Source: Trametes villosa (Eukaryota; Basidiomycota; Agaricomycetes; Polyporales; Polyporaceae). Taken from it: 64,000 nucleotides of DNA. Both the position numbers and the translations under genes were made by a program. Under the pieces are notes generated by a model. It was not told the DNA's origin, ran no database searches, and saw only the letters and a program-made list of their open reading frames with translations. Below are positions 35,101 to 46,700 of the stretch, in pieces; position 1 is the stretch's first letter, and every line of letters begins with the position of its first letter. The stretch covers positions 1-64,000 of the forward strand of contig PUDQ02000027.1 in assembly GCA_002964805.2 (NCBI GenBank), read 5' to 3'.

Positions 35101-36265
35101 CGGTAACGCTGTCCCGATCATGGCGCAGAAGAGCCTCTGCGGTCACTCGAAGGGTGGCTCTGCTGCCTGGCAGCTCGCTGGTCTCCTCCAGAGTGTGCAC
35201 GCGGGCATCATCCCGGGTAACCGCAACGCCGAGTAAGTTTCCTCATGACCTGCCGCAGAGGTTCAGGCTTAACAAATCCTCCACAGCAACATCGACGCGA
35301 ACTTCAAGCAGCACACTTTCCTCATCTTCCCGTCGAAGACCATCCACACTGACGGTATCCGCGCTGGTATCATGGTAAGCTCAGCCTCCTATCGTCGTTC
35401 TGTTCTCGATGCTCATTCAGTCGACAGTCATCCTTCGGCTTCGGTCAAGTCGGCGGTACCGTCCTGGTCATTCACCCGCGCTACCTCCTGGCTGCCCTCG
35501 AGCCGTCGACGTACGAGGCGTACAAGGTCAAGAACCGCCGCCGCCAACGCCTCTGCTACAAGGCGATGAGCGAGATGATGATCTCGAACAGCCTGGTGCG
35601 CGTCAAGGACGCTCCGCCGTACAGCAAGGAGCTCGAGGCACCCGTCCTGCTCAACCCGCTCGCGCGCGCGTCGTACAACGCCAAGACCGGCAGCTACGAG
35701 TTCACCGCGAAGCTCGCGACGAAGCCCGTGGACGACGTCTCGAACGTCAGCGCCGTCACCGAGGCCCTCTCCAAGGAGGCCACCGCGGGCGTCGGTGTCG
35801 ACCAGGGTACGTATCCCTCCCTTTCTACCTCTCCTCGCAGACGCTGATCGTTCTCTCTACCCAGAGCTGATCTCGTCTGTCCCTTCGTGGAACCCGACGT
35901 TCCTCGAACGTAACTTTACCGAGGCCGAGATCGCGTACTGCAGGTCGCAGCCGTCGCCGCCCTCGTCCTTCGCGGCGCGCTGGGTCGGCAAGGAGGCCGT
36001 GTTCAAGTCGCTCGGCGTCGCGTCCAAGGGCGCAGCGGCGGCGATGAAGGACATCGAGATCCTCCCCGACGCGTCCGGTGTCCCGACCGTCGCTCTGCAC
36101 GGCGACGCGAAGGCCGCGGCGGACGCGAAGGGCGTCAAGAAGGTCCACATCTCGCTGAGCCACTCTGACGTGAGTATCCCTCGCTGTGTAACATCTACTG
36201 GAGCTGTTGCTGACGACCTTCTTCAGACGACCGCTATCGCCTTTGCTCAGGCGACGTCTTCATGA
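23131..36265 (+). CDS. Single-chain type I fatty acid synthase, about 3,925 aa
   Basis: Cytosolic fatty acid synthase that makes long-chain acyl-CoA from acetyl-CoA, malonyl-CoA and NADPH. Predicted exons: 23131-23205, 23494-24847, 24903-25206, 25256-26657, 26716-27627, 27682-28520, 28573-29437, 29492-29587, 29641-29842, 29893-31524, 31577-32642, 32698-33404, 33456-33966, 34017-34097, 34151-34361, 34415-34521, 34574-34988, 35045-35232, 35287-35374, 35428-35806, 35865-36169, 36227-36265; total 11,778 nt, all in phase. Domains in order: acetyltransferase (GHSQG, Ser287), enoyl reductase (VAGMTPTTV, about 597), dehydratase ([19 protein letters not shown], about 1585), malonyl/palmitoyl transferase (GHSLGEY, Ser1831), Ala/Pro linker, carrier domain (GGKST, Ser2251), ketoreductase (YSESK, Tyr2885), ketosynthase (GACATA Cys3349, HGTSTGAN His3586, GHSKGG His3627), phosphopantetheine transferase ([12 protein letters not shown]). 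It equals yeast FAS1 and FAS2 joined. The first intron (288 bp) is the longest. All catalytic residues I checked are present. Confidence 0.96.
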
Positions 36266-36508
36266 ATTCCTTCTCGCATATCTCTCTCCATATCTCTCGC
36301 ATAATGAATAGTCTCCCGGTGGTCTCCCGCGTCGTCGTCGAATATCTCGCTATAGCATCATTCTCGTATATCTCTGCACGTTTCACGCCTCTCACGTCTC
36401 TCACGTCTCCATGTATTGCAACACGATAATAGAGTTCCTGCTTTCTCATCTTTTTGTGTGCAGTGCAACAAATACTTCGTCCAAAGTGTGCGTCAGGAGA
36501 AGGATATA

Positions 36509-37489
36509 TTATGAAGCAACATACAAGTCGCGAGCAACGACATACTCTGCAACCGCAGGAGTAACCATATCCCTCCACCGTTCATCGCCCTTCGCACGGA
36601 GCGCACGCACCTGGCTACTACTGTACGTCGCCTCCCGCTCGCCAATATCCACAAACGCCAGCCGCTCGAACGGCACGATCGTCCGCGCGAACGCCCCCAT
36701 CTCGACCTCAACGCGCTCCTCCTCCGCGCGGGGCACCCCATGGCTAACGCGCCGCGCGCACACGATGCGCGAATCGTCGCCTTCAGGGGAGAAGAAGCGG
36801 TGCAGCGCGGCGCGCATGGCGGCGTCGGAGGCGTAGTAGCGCGGCGCGAAGAGGCGCGCGACGGTATCCGTGCCCATGAGGAAGGTGAGCTTCGGCGCGG
36901 GCGGCGTGACGGATGCGGAGGAAGCGGAGAGCGCGGAGGGGGAGAGGATGGAGGCGATGCGCGCGGTGAGGAAGTCGTGCAGGATGGTGGACTTCCCGAC
37001 GAAGGTAGGCTCGTCGATGATTGCGACCGCAACGTTGGGGTCATGCTCCGCAGATGCCTCTGGCTCCCTTGCATGGGCTGCAGCCTCGGCTTGAGCGGCA
37101 GGGATACTACGCGCGTGCGTGCGTGCGAGGTCGTGCGCGAGAAGGACCATCATCGCGGTGCGCTGCTCATACGACGCGTCGCCGGGCTTGAGCTGCTTGT
37201 CCGCGTTGCGCACGGAGAGCAACAGCAGGCGCGCATCGAAGTCGTGCGGAGATACAGATGGATGCACATCCGACGGTGGGGGAGGAAGGACGTTGGCGAG
37301 GGCGAGGTGCGCGAGCGTAGGTGGGTTGAAGGAGGAGTCGAGCACGGAGACATGTACGGTCGGCGCTGCGGATGCAGCGTGTGGAGGGAGAGGCCAGCGA
37401 GGATGGGAGGTGTGGATGAGTTCGACCGCAGAAAGACCCTTGTGGATACGCTGCAGGAGTGATGTGTAGCTCATCTCGGGCGAGGACAT
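36509..37489 (-). CDS. POF1/NMNAT-like nucleotidyltransferase, 326 aa
   Basis: A single-exon gene on the minus strand. It belongs to the nucleotidyltransferase fold of nicotinamide mononucleotide adenylyltransferases and fungal POF1-like proteins, which transfer an adenylyl group from ATP. Evidence: SSFNPPTLAHLALAN at about residues 51-65 is the ATP-binding loop (the NPPTxAH variant of the HxGH motif). VARLFAPRYYAS follows an LTFLMGTDTV strand in the middle. YSSSQVRALRAKGDERW near the end is the second nucleotide-binding motif (normally ISST/SxxR). Ala-rich inserts at about 140-160 and 195-210 look like loop extensions. POF1-type proteins are the closest match I recognise; NMN as substrate is inferred from the family. 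It converges on the FAS gene (244 bp between stops) and diverges from DBP5, so it shares a 356-bp promoter region with DBP5. Confidence 0.82.
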   Translation of the reverse strand: MSSPEMSYTSLLQRIHKGLSAVELIHTSHPRWPLPPHAASAAPTVHVSVLDSSFNPPTLAHLALANVLPPPPSDVHPSVSPHDFDARLLLLSVRNADKQLKPGDASYEQRTAMMVLLAHDLARTHARSIPAAQAEAAAHAREPEASAEHDPNVAVAIIDEPTFVGKSTILHDFLTARIASILSPSALSASSASVTPPAPKLTFLMGTDTVARLFAPRYYASDAAMRAALHRFFSPEGDDSRIVCARRVSHGVPRAEEERVEVEMGAFARTIVPFERLAFVDIGEREATYSSSQVRALRAKGDERWRDMVTPAVAEYVVARDLYVAS

Positions 37490-37845
37490 CGGTATGCGGT
37501 CTGTGGAGGGAGGTCTGTTCGTGCAAGGAAGGACTGACCGGATATTGCGTACATTGGCTCGTCCACCAGGGCTGGCTCCTCTCTACTTTGCTAGTTCAGA
37601 CGGGCTCTGGGCCTTGTACGAGTGAAGCGGCACAAATATCGTCGCAGGCTAGTAGAGGACGGACGAGCGTACAGGATGCAGACAAGAGGTGCTGTTAGAA
37701 GAGATAAGATTACGAGTAGCTTTGATCTCCGATCGAAGAGACGCCACAGACAAAGAGATTGGAACTACAAGGAGATCGCGCTGAGCACTTGTTACATACA
37801 TCCTCGACTAACTACTACCCGACCCCTTCCCGCTAATTTGCAGTC

Positions 37846-40800
37846 ATGGAGAAAGACGCCGATGGCTTTTACACGCCTGCTGCTCCTGGTCAGAACCCTC
37901 TCTCACCCCCGCCGTTCGCGCGACTGATCTATGTCAACCCCAGCCGCAGACGCGCCCGCCACCGCGGACGCACCGGAGGGTGCATCCTCCCCAAAGCCAG
38001 ATGCCGGTACGCCCATTTATTCTCGCGTGTCGCGTAGCGCATCTCATCCATCGCCATGCCCTGCAGTCACGGATCTCATCAAGTCGACGTTCGAGGTCTC
38101 GGTGAGTGCGCGCGCGTTTGCCTTCCTGGGACGCGTCCTGATCGCGTGCGCCCCCGCGCCCTGCCCAGGTTACGCTCGCAGATCAGCAAGCGGATCCCAA
38201 CTCGCCGCTATTCAGCGCGAAGACCTTCGAGGAGCTCGGCCTGTCAGTGGGCACGCCACTACCACCGATGGACGCGTCGCTCACGCACCTGTTCGCGCAG
38301 ACACCAAGATCTCCTTAAGGGCATCTACGACATGGGTTTCTCCAAGCCTTCCAAGATCCAGGAGCGCGCACTTCCCCTCCTTCTGTCAAATCCGTGAGTA
38401 GCATCCTCCGGTAGTGGTGAGAACGCTTTCGCATGTGGCGGGTGGAGGTGGCGCGCCACAGGCTTTCCCCAATTTCCCTCGCATGTCGGGGTGAGCTCTG
38501 TGGATACCACCTCTACCGCTGAATTACTTGCACATTACGGCGCCCGTGCACAACGAACCGCCGCAGCAGATAAGCACCGCACACTTCCCCGCTAGCGTCA
38601 AATGCGTGTGTACCATCTCTCGGTGGTGGTGAGAGCGCTCCCAGGAGAGGCAGGTGGATGTGGCGAAGCACGTTCCTTCACTCCTCCTCTCTCGAGTATC
38701 AGCATTTTGAATAGAGAGTGGGGCTACTGCCGGAATCCGATCGCGCGCGCGATCCCCTGCGCTCGCCGGGCGAAGCTCTTCGTATTGCTATTTTAGCGCA
38801 AGTGTGCTTGACCTAGTCGCACCCGGCTTAAACCTGGGCCTGACCCTAGTCGGAACCGAGATTGCCTGAATTGCGTTTGGGACCGGCGGAGGGTAGTGTG
38901 GATGTATGCGCGACCTATGCGGGGGCGAGCGGGGATGGTGGGGTGCAACGAGGCGGGATGACCGCAAGTCTACTGCATTTCCGTGCGCACCCCTTCACCC
39001 CCGTCGCAAAACAGTCCTACGGGAACAAACTCTGTTGACGGTACCACCTCCGCTGCAGTGCTCGCACACCGCATCGACCCTGCAAAGTAATACGCCGTGG
39101 CAAATATGTCGACATGTGAAGTCGTACCATGAACTTGGCCTTGGCCCATCCGAGCGGATGCCCATCAAACATGTCACCCTATGCTATAATGCGTGTCCAG
39201 AACTGGTTATTTCCATCTCGTCAATCAACGCACGCGCGACACAATGCCGAGGTCGCCGTGCTTGCTGCACTCCAGCCCAGGGGCACGCGAACGCATATAT
39301 CCACAAACGGCGACACTTGCAGGCGGTCGTGTGGCGTCGCAGCATGCGGTCCTAGACATCGCTGCTTCGCGCGGGGCAGAACGGCTCGATTAGCCGGTTT
39401 CTTTCGCTGCGTTCTCAGGGCTGCAGGACGGTGCTCACGCCAGGGTCCAATCCAGTCCACAGAACATGATCGGGCAGTCGCAGTCAGGCACGGGGAAGAC
39501 GGCAGCCTTCGTGCTCACCATGCTCAGCCGCGTCGACTTCTCCATTAACAAGCCCCAGGTGCGTCTTCCGCCTTCCGCTCCACGCCGCGGGCCCGCCCGG
39601 GGCGCGGGCGCGCATGTACACGCAAACGCTAACTGTGACTATTTGCGGCCAGGCACTGTGCCTCGCGCCGTCGCGCGAGCTGGCGCGGCAGATCATGTCC
39701 GTGGTCGTGGCGATGGGCAAGTTCACGCCGGTGCAGACGGAGTACGCGATCAAGGACAACCTGCCGAAGGGCGCGAGCAACGTGACGGCGCACATCATCG
39801 TGGGCACGCCGGGGACGATGACAGACCTCATCCGGCGGCGGGTGATCGACGTGAGCGAGGTGAAGGTGTTCGTGCTCGACGAGGCGGACAACATGCTCGA
39901 CAAGGACGGGCTGGGCGAGCAGACGCTCCGTGTGAAAAAGTGCGCCACCATCCGCCTCCGCTGTCCGCCTGCACGACGGCGCGCTGACGACGGCGCGTGC
40001 GTGTAGCATGCTCCCGAAGAACCACCCGGTGCAGATCATCCTGTTCTCGGCGACGTTCCCGGACCACGTGCGGAACTTTGCGAGCAAGTTCGCGCCGAAC
40101 GCGAACAAGATTGAGCTGAAGCGCAACGAGCTCTCGGTCGACAACATCCGGCAGTTCTACATGGACTGCCGGAACGAGGAGCACAAGTACGAGGTGCTCG
40201 TGTCGCTGTACAGCCTCTTGACCATCGGCCAGAGTATCATCTTCTGCCAGGTGCGTCTGCTGACTTCACGGGCACCCAAAGCTCTAACGCCGACCCCGCT
40301 GCAGCATCGACACACGGCGGACCGGATCTCGCAGCGGATGACGGCAGAGGGCCACAAGGTGGCGTCGCTGCACGGCGCAAAGGACGCGGCGGAGCGCGAC
40401 GCGATCATCGACAACTTCCGGGAGGGGAAGGAGAAGGTGCTGATCACGACGAACGTCATCGCGCGCGGGATCGACATCCTGCAGGTGAACATGGTCGTCA
40501 ACTACGACCTGCCGCTCATGAACGAGCGCGACCCGCACGGGCACGGCCAGGACGCGCGCCCGGACATCGAGACGTACATCCACCGCATCGGTGCGCTCCT
40601 CCCTCTCTCTGCCTGCTTCTCTTCGCCCTCCGCTGACATGTGCGCCGCGATCTGGCGTGGATCTGGCTTGCCAGGACGCACGGGGCGATTCGGGCGCAAG
40701 GGCATCTCGATCAACTTCGTGCACGACAAGGCGACCTGGCAGCAGATGGAGCAGATCGAGAAGCAGACGGGCAAGCAGATCGTCCGGATCGAGACAAACG

Positions 40801-41005
40801 ACCTCGACGCGATGGAAGAGGTGCGTCGCCCGTGCTATGCTACGCCACGCCAATCCCCCTGCCTTCGCGCGAGGTTCCCCCGCTCCGCTCGGGCCTCGCA
40901 TTCACTGCCGTTTCGCCATCGCGCGCGATGTTATGCTGTCTGTTGTATGCTGTTCGGTGTGTGCTGACTTTCTCCGTGCAGCAAATGAAGAAGGCGCTGA
41001 AGTAG
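37846..41005 (+). CDS. DBP5: DEAD-box RNA helicase Dbp5 (DDX19), mRNA export
   Basis: ATP-dependent RNA helicase that acts at the cytoplasmic face of the nuclear pore to release export factors from mRNA. Predicted exons: 37846-37888, 37944-38006, 38067-38101, 38169-38242, 38301-38393, 39456-39558, 39653-39939, 40007-40250, 40305-40590, 40675-40820, 40982-41005; 465 residues in phase. Motifs: [17 protein letters not shown] (Q motif), [11 protein letters not shown] (Walker A), LAPSREL (Ia), DEAD in [16 protein letters not shown] (III), [10 protein letters not shown] (V) and HRIGRTGRFG (VI). [18 protein letters not shown] and [18 protein letters not shown] are typical of the Dbp5 subfamily. The first exon is uncertain: a 55-bp intron with a CTGAT branch site is likely, but translation could instead start at 37931. 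The fifth intron is 1,062 bp, far longer than its neighbours, and contains decayed duplications. Confidence 0.93.
38366..38455 (+). repeat. Duplicated segment, unit A (exon 5 end and intron start of DBP5)
   Basis: About 88 bases covering the last 28 of DBP5 exon 5 plus the start of the long intron. They recur at 38579-38665 with roughly three quarters identity. Shared runs include CTTCCCC, GTCAAAT, GTGGTGAGA and GGTGGA. Confidence 0.65.
38579..38665 (+). repeat. Duplicated segment, unit B (decayed copy inside the intron)
   Basis: The decayed copy of 38366-38455, offset by about 213 bp. The donor GTGAGT has become GTGTGT. A further related pair (about 38496-38540 and 39030-39075, sharing TACCACCTC) suggests repeated local duplication within this intron. 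Confidence 0.6.
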
Positions 41006-43108
41006 GCGTGCTGGTGTCTGTGTCTGTCTAACCTCGGAGTCGGAGCTGTATTCCCCCGCTTTGTATCCCCTAGCCCCATCTATCCCCCGTTGTGTTTACG
41101 AATGACCGCATGCCCGTCTGCCGCGCGGCGTGGCCTGTCCAGCCCCTCGACGTCCGCCGTGCCACTCCGTCGTTTTCGGACCCACGCGGCGCGCGGCCGC
41201 GGGAGATCCGCACGGCGCACGCTGGCGCTGGCAGCCGTGGAACTTGTAACTGGTGAGCAGCTCACCCCACACCCAAGCCTGTGCGCCGCTTTGGTTAGAT
41301 GCTGACCTTAATCCGAGATTCGCCACAGAGATTCATGAGGGATGTGCACGATCAGCCCCAGCGCCGCGGGCGTGCACCCCACACCGCACTGTAAGCTTAA
41401 CGTGTGCCGAACAGCAGCAGATTCAGGATGTGTCGGCGAAGCCAAACTGACGCGGGGCTTCGTTGCATTGTATGTGCGATGGCAACGCGCGCAACGGGCC
41501 CTGTCCCTGCACTCGGCGTCATCGGGAAGGGACGTGGTGATGCGTCGTGCCCTGCGCCGTCGGTCTAGGTCGATCCTACTTCCTCTTTCGCCGTGCACTG
41601 ACGTCGACCGCCCTTGTTTGCAGAGTTTAGCAATTCGTGAGAGCACTTCGCCCGGATCGTACTCCGCACTCACATCTCCAGGTATTTCTTCCCCAGCGGG
41701 CCCTCGCGTGCAGATCTGGGGGACCGATGAAATACCTCCAGGCGTATCTGGCGGTGAGCCCCGAGCGCAGTCCCACGGGCGCAGATGCAGCAACACACGC
41801 GCAAGGTACACTGACAGCGACACGCGACGCGAGCCTTCGCGCCATATCGGCCGCGCGGGCCCTCCCACGCGCAGGCCCGCATGCGCACGCGTGGGGGGCG
41901 GCCGGATGTGGGACCCGCCCCTCCGCGCGCGCAGCAGGCGTGCCCGGATTAGGCTCGCCCGTCAAACAGGGCCGTCGTGGCGTTAGAGTGTGGGTTCCGC
42001 GCGCGAACGCGTCCGGGAGGGCGATTACCTCACCGCGCTGGCGGAAATGAAGCGTGCAGATTTCCCAAGCCGCCGCGCGCCCGCACCCGTCTGCCCCTCC
42101 AGCTGCGACTCCGAGCCGCGGAGAGGCGATCCGCTGTGGGCGCCGCGCGTGGCGTCGCGTAGGGGGGCCTTGGGCGATCTCAGCACATGCAGTGCGGCCC
42201 AGCCGCCGCTGCACGCCCCCGTCGCACGCCGGGCTGTTTGGCACTGTGGGTATCTGTAGCATCTTCGCATGTGAGCAGCGTCATCCCATGACTGATTTTT
42301 GCCTTTTTGCCTGACGTGCCCGTCCCGCGAGCGCAGCAGGTGCAGATCTCGGCGGGGGGCGATCGGTGCCCCCACCCACCTCCCTCCCCTACACGCGCGC
42401 ACGCGCCGCCGCGATCTGGCCTGTGGGCACGGGCAGGGGCGCACGGGCGCGGATGCATCTGGGAGCCGGGGTGCCAGCCATGCGCACGTACGCTCGCGCC
42501 GCGTCCCATGCGCGCGCGTGGGGCATACGGCGGGGCTGCGATTGGCCGCGTGCCGGGGGCGCGAAGCGACATTGCACTCCCATCGCGCGTGCGCTACGCG
42601 AGCGGGGTGGCAGATATGGCGGACGTGTCCTGTCCGTCGAAAGCTCTCCGCCGCGGCGGATCGGCGACGATCAGAAGCCGCTTGCGCGCGCACGCGCAGG
42701 GCGGGAAGCGAGGGCAGGCGTGGGCGTCGAGGGCCGCCGCCGTCGCAGGCTCAGGCTGGGGCTGGGGCTGGGGCTCGCTCCGCGGAGGGCAATGCGCTTC
42801 CCCGAAGGCGCGCGGGGCGTGGGCGGCTTCCGTGATAGCGAAGGCTGCCATCTCAGGGTCCGCGGCGTGCTCGACCTCCTTCTTCGGGACGGCTGCCCAT
42901 TTTGCGTATTTTGAGTTGAGAACCATACACCATGCTATCACCCAGCTCCCGCCCTGTCCCTCAAGTACACGCCCCGCCTATAAATTCGCGGCCAAATGCG
43001 CCAGGCTGCACCACCTCCGCCCCCTCCCTCGCGCACCCTACCACCCCGCCCCCGCTCTACATAAAATACACCGCGCACCCCCGCCCTCACCCCCGCACAC
43101 CGTCCACA
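41006..43108. other. GC-rich region without a supported gene
   Basis: Between DBP5 and the small gene at 43109. It is very GC-rich and CpG-rich, so long chance frames appear in all phases (for example 42307-43140 plus and 42025-42693 minus), but none has a domain or credible splicing. A short tandem of CTGGGG hexamers lies near 42752-42773. The last 150 bases are the promoter of the next gene. Confidence 0.4.
42979..42985 (+). promoter_or_regulatory. TATA box of the 43109 gene
   Basis: TATAAAT lies 124 bp upstream of the predicted start codon, in an otherwise GC-rich promoter, and is followed by a C-rich leader. Confidence 0.55.
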
Positions 43109-43728
43109 ATGCTCCCCACCTTCTACGCGTGGTCCATTGAGCACATCAAAAACGTCTTCGAGGCCAAGTCCGAGCGTGACTGCCTCCAGGCGCTCGAGGA
43201 CACCTTCTCCCACCGGCTCGAGTTCACCTTCAACGGCTCCCCGCTCCCTCGCGTGGGCCTGCAGAAGATCGTGCTCGCCATGCTCCAGACGTCCGGCTTC
43301 TGCCTGAACGTCGACTGGCTCAACGCGGTCGAGGTCCCACGGGACGGCTCCAACAGAGTGAGTGCGCCCCCGTGTGACCTGCGTCTATATAAACTCACCT
43401 TCTTTTCCCGCTCGCGCCTTTGCCCTGGCTCGCAGAACGGGATGCTCGGCGGGTACTACATCATCCGCAATGTCAAGAAGCCCCTCCCGGGCTCGTCCAC
43501 ACTCGCCTGCTTCGAGCGGCACAAGTCCGTCAACGTCGAGTGAGTGCCGGGCGCATGCATACGTGCTGTCCCGATCGCGCCCCATGCTTTGAGGAGCATC
43601 GCTCATGCAGTGGCTTTGATAGGATCGAGTCCGAGTCGCCAGACCCGTCCGTCGACAGCCGGCGCATCGTAAAACTGGCCATCGTGGCCACGGACGTCCC
43701 CGTCCAGACGACCCAGCCTCCGTTCTGA
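43109..43728 (+). CDS. Small uncharacterised protein, 156 aa
   Basis: Three exons, 43109-43357, 43436-43539 and 43611-43728, joined by 78-bp and 71-bp GT..AG introns, give 156 residues. I do not recognise a named family. The protein looks globular: an amphipathic helix (FYAWSIEHIKNVFEAKSERD), then LEFTFNGSPLPRVGLQKIVL and a YYIIRNVKKPLP strand region. The short-helix then beta layout recalls NTF2-like folds, but this is only a resemblance. There is no signal peptide or membrane segment. A TATA box at 42979 and intact splice sites make it a good gene call. The C-terminal 35 residues are more polar. Confidence 0.72.
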
Positions 43729-46700
43729 GCGGCCCCGGCCGTCGTCGTCCTTCTCTTCCTCTCCCTCCTCGGACCTGGATCTGCTACGAGTACCACGTGC
43801 ATTAACTAGCTTAGACCCCCTCTCGGCCCCGCCGCATACCATACCATTCTCGTGCATCCATAGACTCGCCTCGCTGCAATGATTTCCGTAGTTTTGCTGT
43901 GTTGTGTCGTTAACCGCCCCCGTGCCGGGTCGAGCCTTCCCTGCGCAGCGTACGCCGCTTTCCTAGTGTTCCGTGTGGCGGCGCGTGCTTGTGCTCGATA
44001 CCTGTAGTAGTGTCCTGCGCTATGATCATTACCCACTCATGTCCGCGCACCGACCTGGATCTATCACGTTCAAACGCCCATCGCGGTCCGCTCGTCATCT
44101 CCGGGCCTCTGTCCGCTCCCGCCCTCCTCGCAGCAGCTGCGGCCGAGTCTGCGACGCCAGCTCTTGACTGGCCGCTACTTCCCCGAGCCCAATTTTGCTG
44201 CTCTGCCGTCATCGCCTGGGCCTCCCTGCATCGCTGCCGTCAGTGCCTCGAATATCGCGCATGGAACGAAGACCGCACGGCGCACGCACCCCACGTAAGC
44301 CGGCTGAGCCATGAATGGGGCCTCGGCAGCATTGTCATCACGAAGGTTTGCGTGGCGCGTTCGCGAGCTTGCCTGACGGCGTGGAACGCGTCGATCGACC
44401 CGCCTGCGAGGCTGCATTGCACGGTGTGCCCTGCAGGCTCGGCGAGCCTCAGCGAGCTTCCGTCGTGGTGGTGGCTGGAGACCATTCAGTGTCGCTCTGC
44501 GCCTGCTTGACGACACCTATAGCACGGCAAAACTGCGGTGGAACATGCCGCATCTGTCAGATGGCAGCAGGCGGCTGGGCTCTCTGGATCTTTGAAGTTT
44601 CCGGGCGATGATGTCTCTGTCAAACGCTCCTGCCAGGAAGAGGACCCCCGCTCGCTTGCGACGCAGCTACAGCCCCCGCCGCCTTCTCCCTTCTCGTCCT
44701 TCTGTTCGTCGCGTGCCCGGGGCCTGTCCCGCACGTCCAGCCAGAGCAGCTTGCACCCCTGCGCACGGGCGGTTCCCAGTGACGCCTCGCGCACGCCGCC
44801 GCGGCGCCGCGCAAAAAGGCAGCAGCGCCCCGGGCGAGCATAGAGCGCAGCTCGCAGCACGGCTGCTCCCACCCCCGGCACCCCCCGCGCGCGGCCCTGC
44901 ACGAGAGCTCGCGCTCGCCTTCGCCTTCGCCTGGGAGCGGCCGGGGGCACATGCTGCTTGCGGGAAGGCCGCCTGAGGAAGCAGCCTGAGGAAGCACTCG
45001 AACGCGGGCGTGCGTTCCCATCCTCCCTCTGATAGACTCGCTGACTCGCGGTGCGTTTAGCCTGAGTCTGAGGAGGGCCCGCAGCGCTGGTCGGCTCCCC
45101 GCACCACCATGCACGGGGGCGGCCGCTGTTGCGTTGCGCCATCGCCCGCCCCGATGCATACACACGCACAGCGTGAACGCGCTCCTCGAACGAGGCGGAC
45201 CGTCGCAGGGCTGTCACCCGGCGGAGTGCATGCACGTCACCTGGCCAAGGCTATTAGCTGCGGTCACCGCTGCCCACGAGCGCGTCGTACTCACTGACAG
45301 ATGCACCTCCCCCCAGACCCGAGACCCGAGACAGGGGCTGGGGGCGCCGGGGCACGGGGGCGGGGGCTCGCACCCCTGCGCGCGCGAGCGACTCGGACAC
45401 GGCTCTCGGGGACGGGTGGCGAGTATGCGTTCACAGGCCCGCTCCCACGCCACAAGGCCCGCGGAGGCAGTACTCGCGCCCGTCGAATTCGGGGCGGACG
45501 CCCAGAAGCCGCGTCCTGCGGCCCTGCCCAGGCCCGCGCAGGCGTGTGCGCTGCAGAAGCGTGCGCGCTGGAAAATCGGGCGCGGTGCACATGGCCGATT
45601 ACGCACTGGGGGCGTCCGCTTCACGGCATGCGCCCAGGCTAGCTGCTTGCCGCGGGGTGCACACGAACGCTGTCGTTCCCTCTGGGAGGCGTTACGGCAC
45701 GCGCAGGGTCCTTCGGTGCTGCGTTGGAAGTGCGGGCCGAGTCCGACTGAACGAGGGCGGCGGGCGGCGTGTTGCCGGTGCGCTGCTGGGGATGGAATCT
45801 GATTTTCTGAACCTTGCGTCGTGCGCCGTGCGCGCGGGAGCAGGCGGACGGGATATCCTCTTTGGGCAGGACAATGTGCGCGGGCGGGGTGGGTGCACGC
45901 ACGCCCGCCGGCACGTCATTTACCGCTTCGCGGGCCGCCGTCGATACCAGCACGCTCGGGGAGGACGCTGTCGAAGGCCGTCAATGTCGTGTCAGCGCCG
46001 CTCTCACGCGCGGGCGGCCTGCTCGACGGAGGGCCAAGTCCGGTCGGCGTTCCCCCGCGAACGACGCGGGCTCTTCAGTTAAGCTACAGCGTCTGGTAGC
46101 CCGTTTTCACCCTCCGTGGGTCGAGCCGGTGCTACGACTGGCCACTGTGCTAGCGGGTGAGTGGGCGGTGTGCCATGCGCGGACACGAGTATATGCACGC
46201 ACGTAGATACTTCGGATCAGGGCATTCATTATCCGTGCGCCCTTCTCGCGGCGCACACTCCACGGGCCTACGCCGCCCGTGGGCCCGCCCATATAGACTA
46301 TGCGGCAATTTCCATGCCAAGCGTGCGCCGCCGGGGCCCTTCGATGCGCCACGCAGACGAGTCTATCAGCGGAGGGGGCCGTCCGCGTCAGGGCCCGTCG
46401 GGGAAGTTTTGCGGAAGCGCGGCGCTCGCCATATAGTAACTTGAAAATGCGCATCAGGCTGTGTGCGCGTTCCAGGAAGGGCGATTCCGGATACCGGACG
46501 CTCTATGAGCTGCGTGAGAGCTCGCAGATTCGGGGTGCCCTTGACGAACGTAATCGCACGTACTATGCGGTAGATTGACCACGGGGAACTCGGCGTATTG
46601 GTGCTAGGAGGTGGTGGTTGTGGTCGAGAAGATCGATGGCCCGCTATAATTCGCGCAGGGCGGACGCGAAGGTGGACCGAGCGTCGGGGGCGGCGACTCC

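Noticed and set aside
42025..42693. 222-codon minus-strand frame with repeated Arg/Ala segments
   Set aside because: All six phases are open in this CpG-rich stretch, and no conserved domain is visible.
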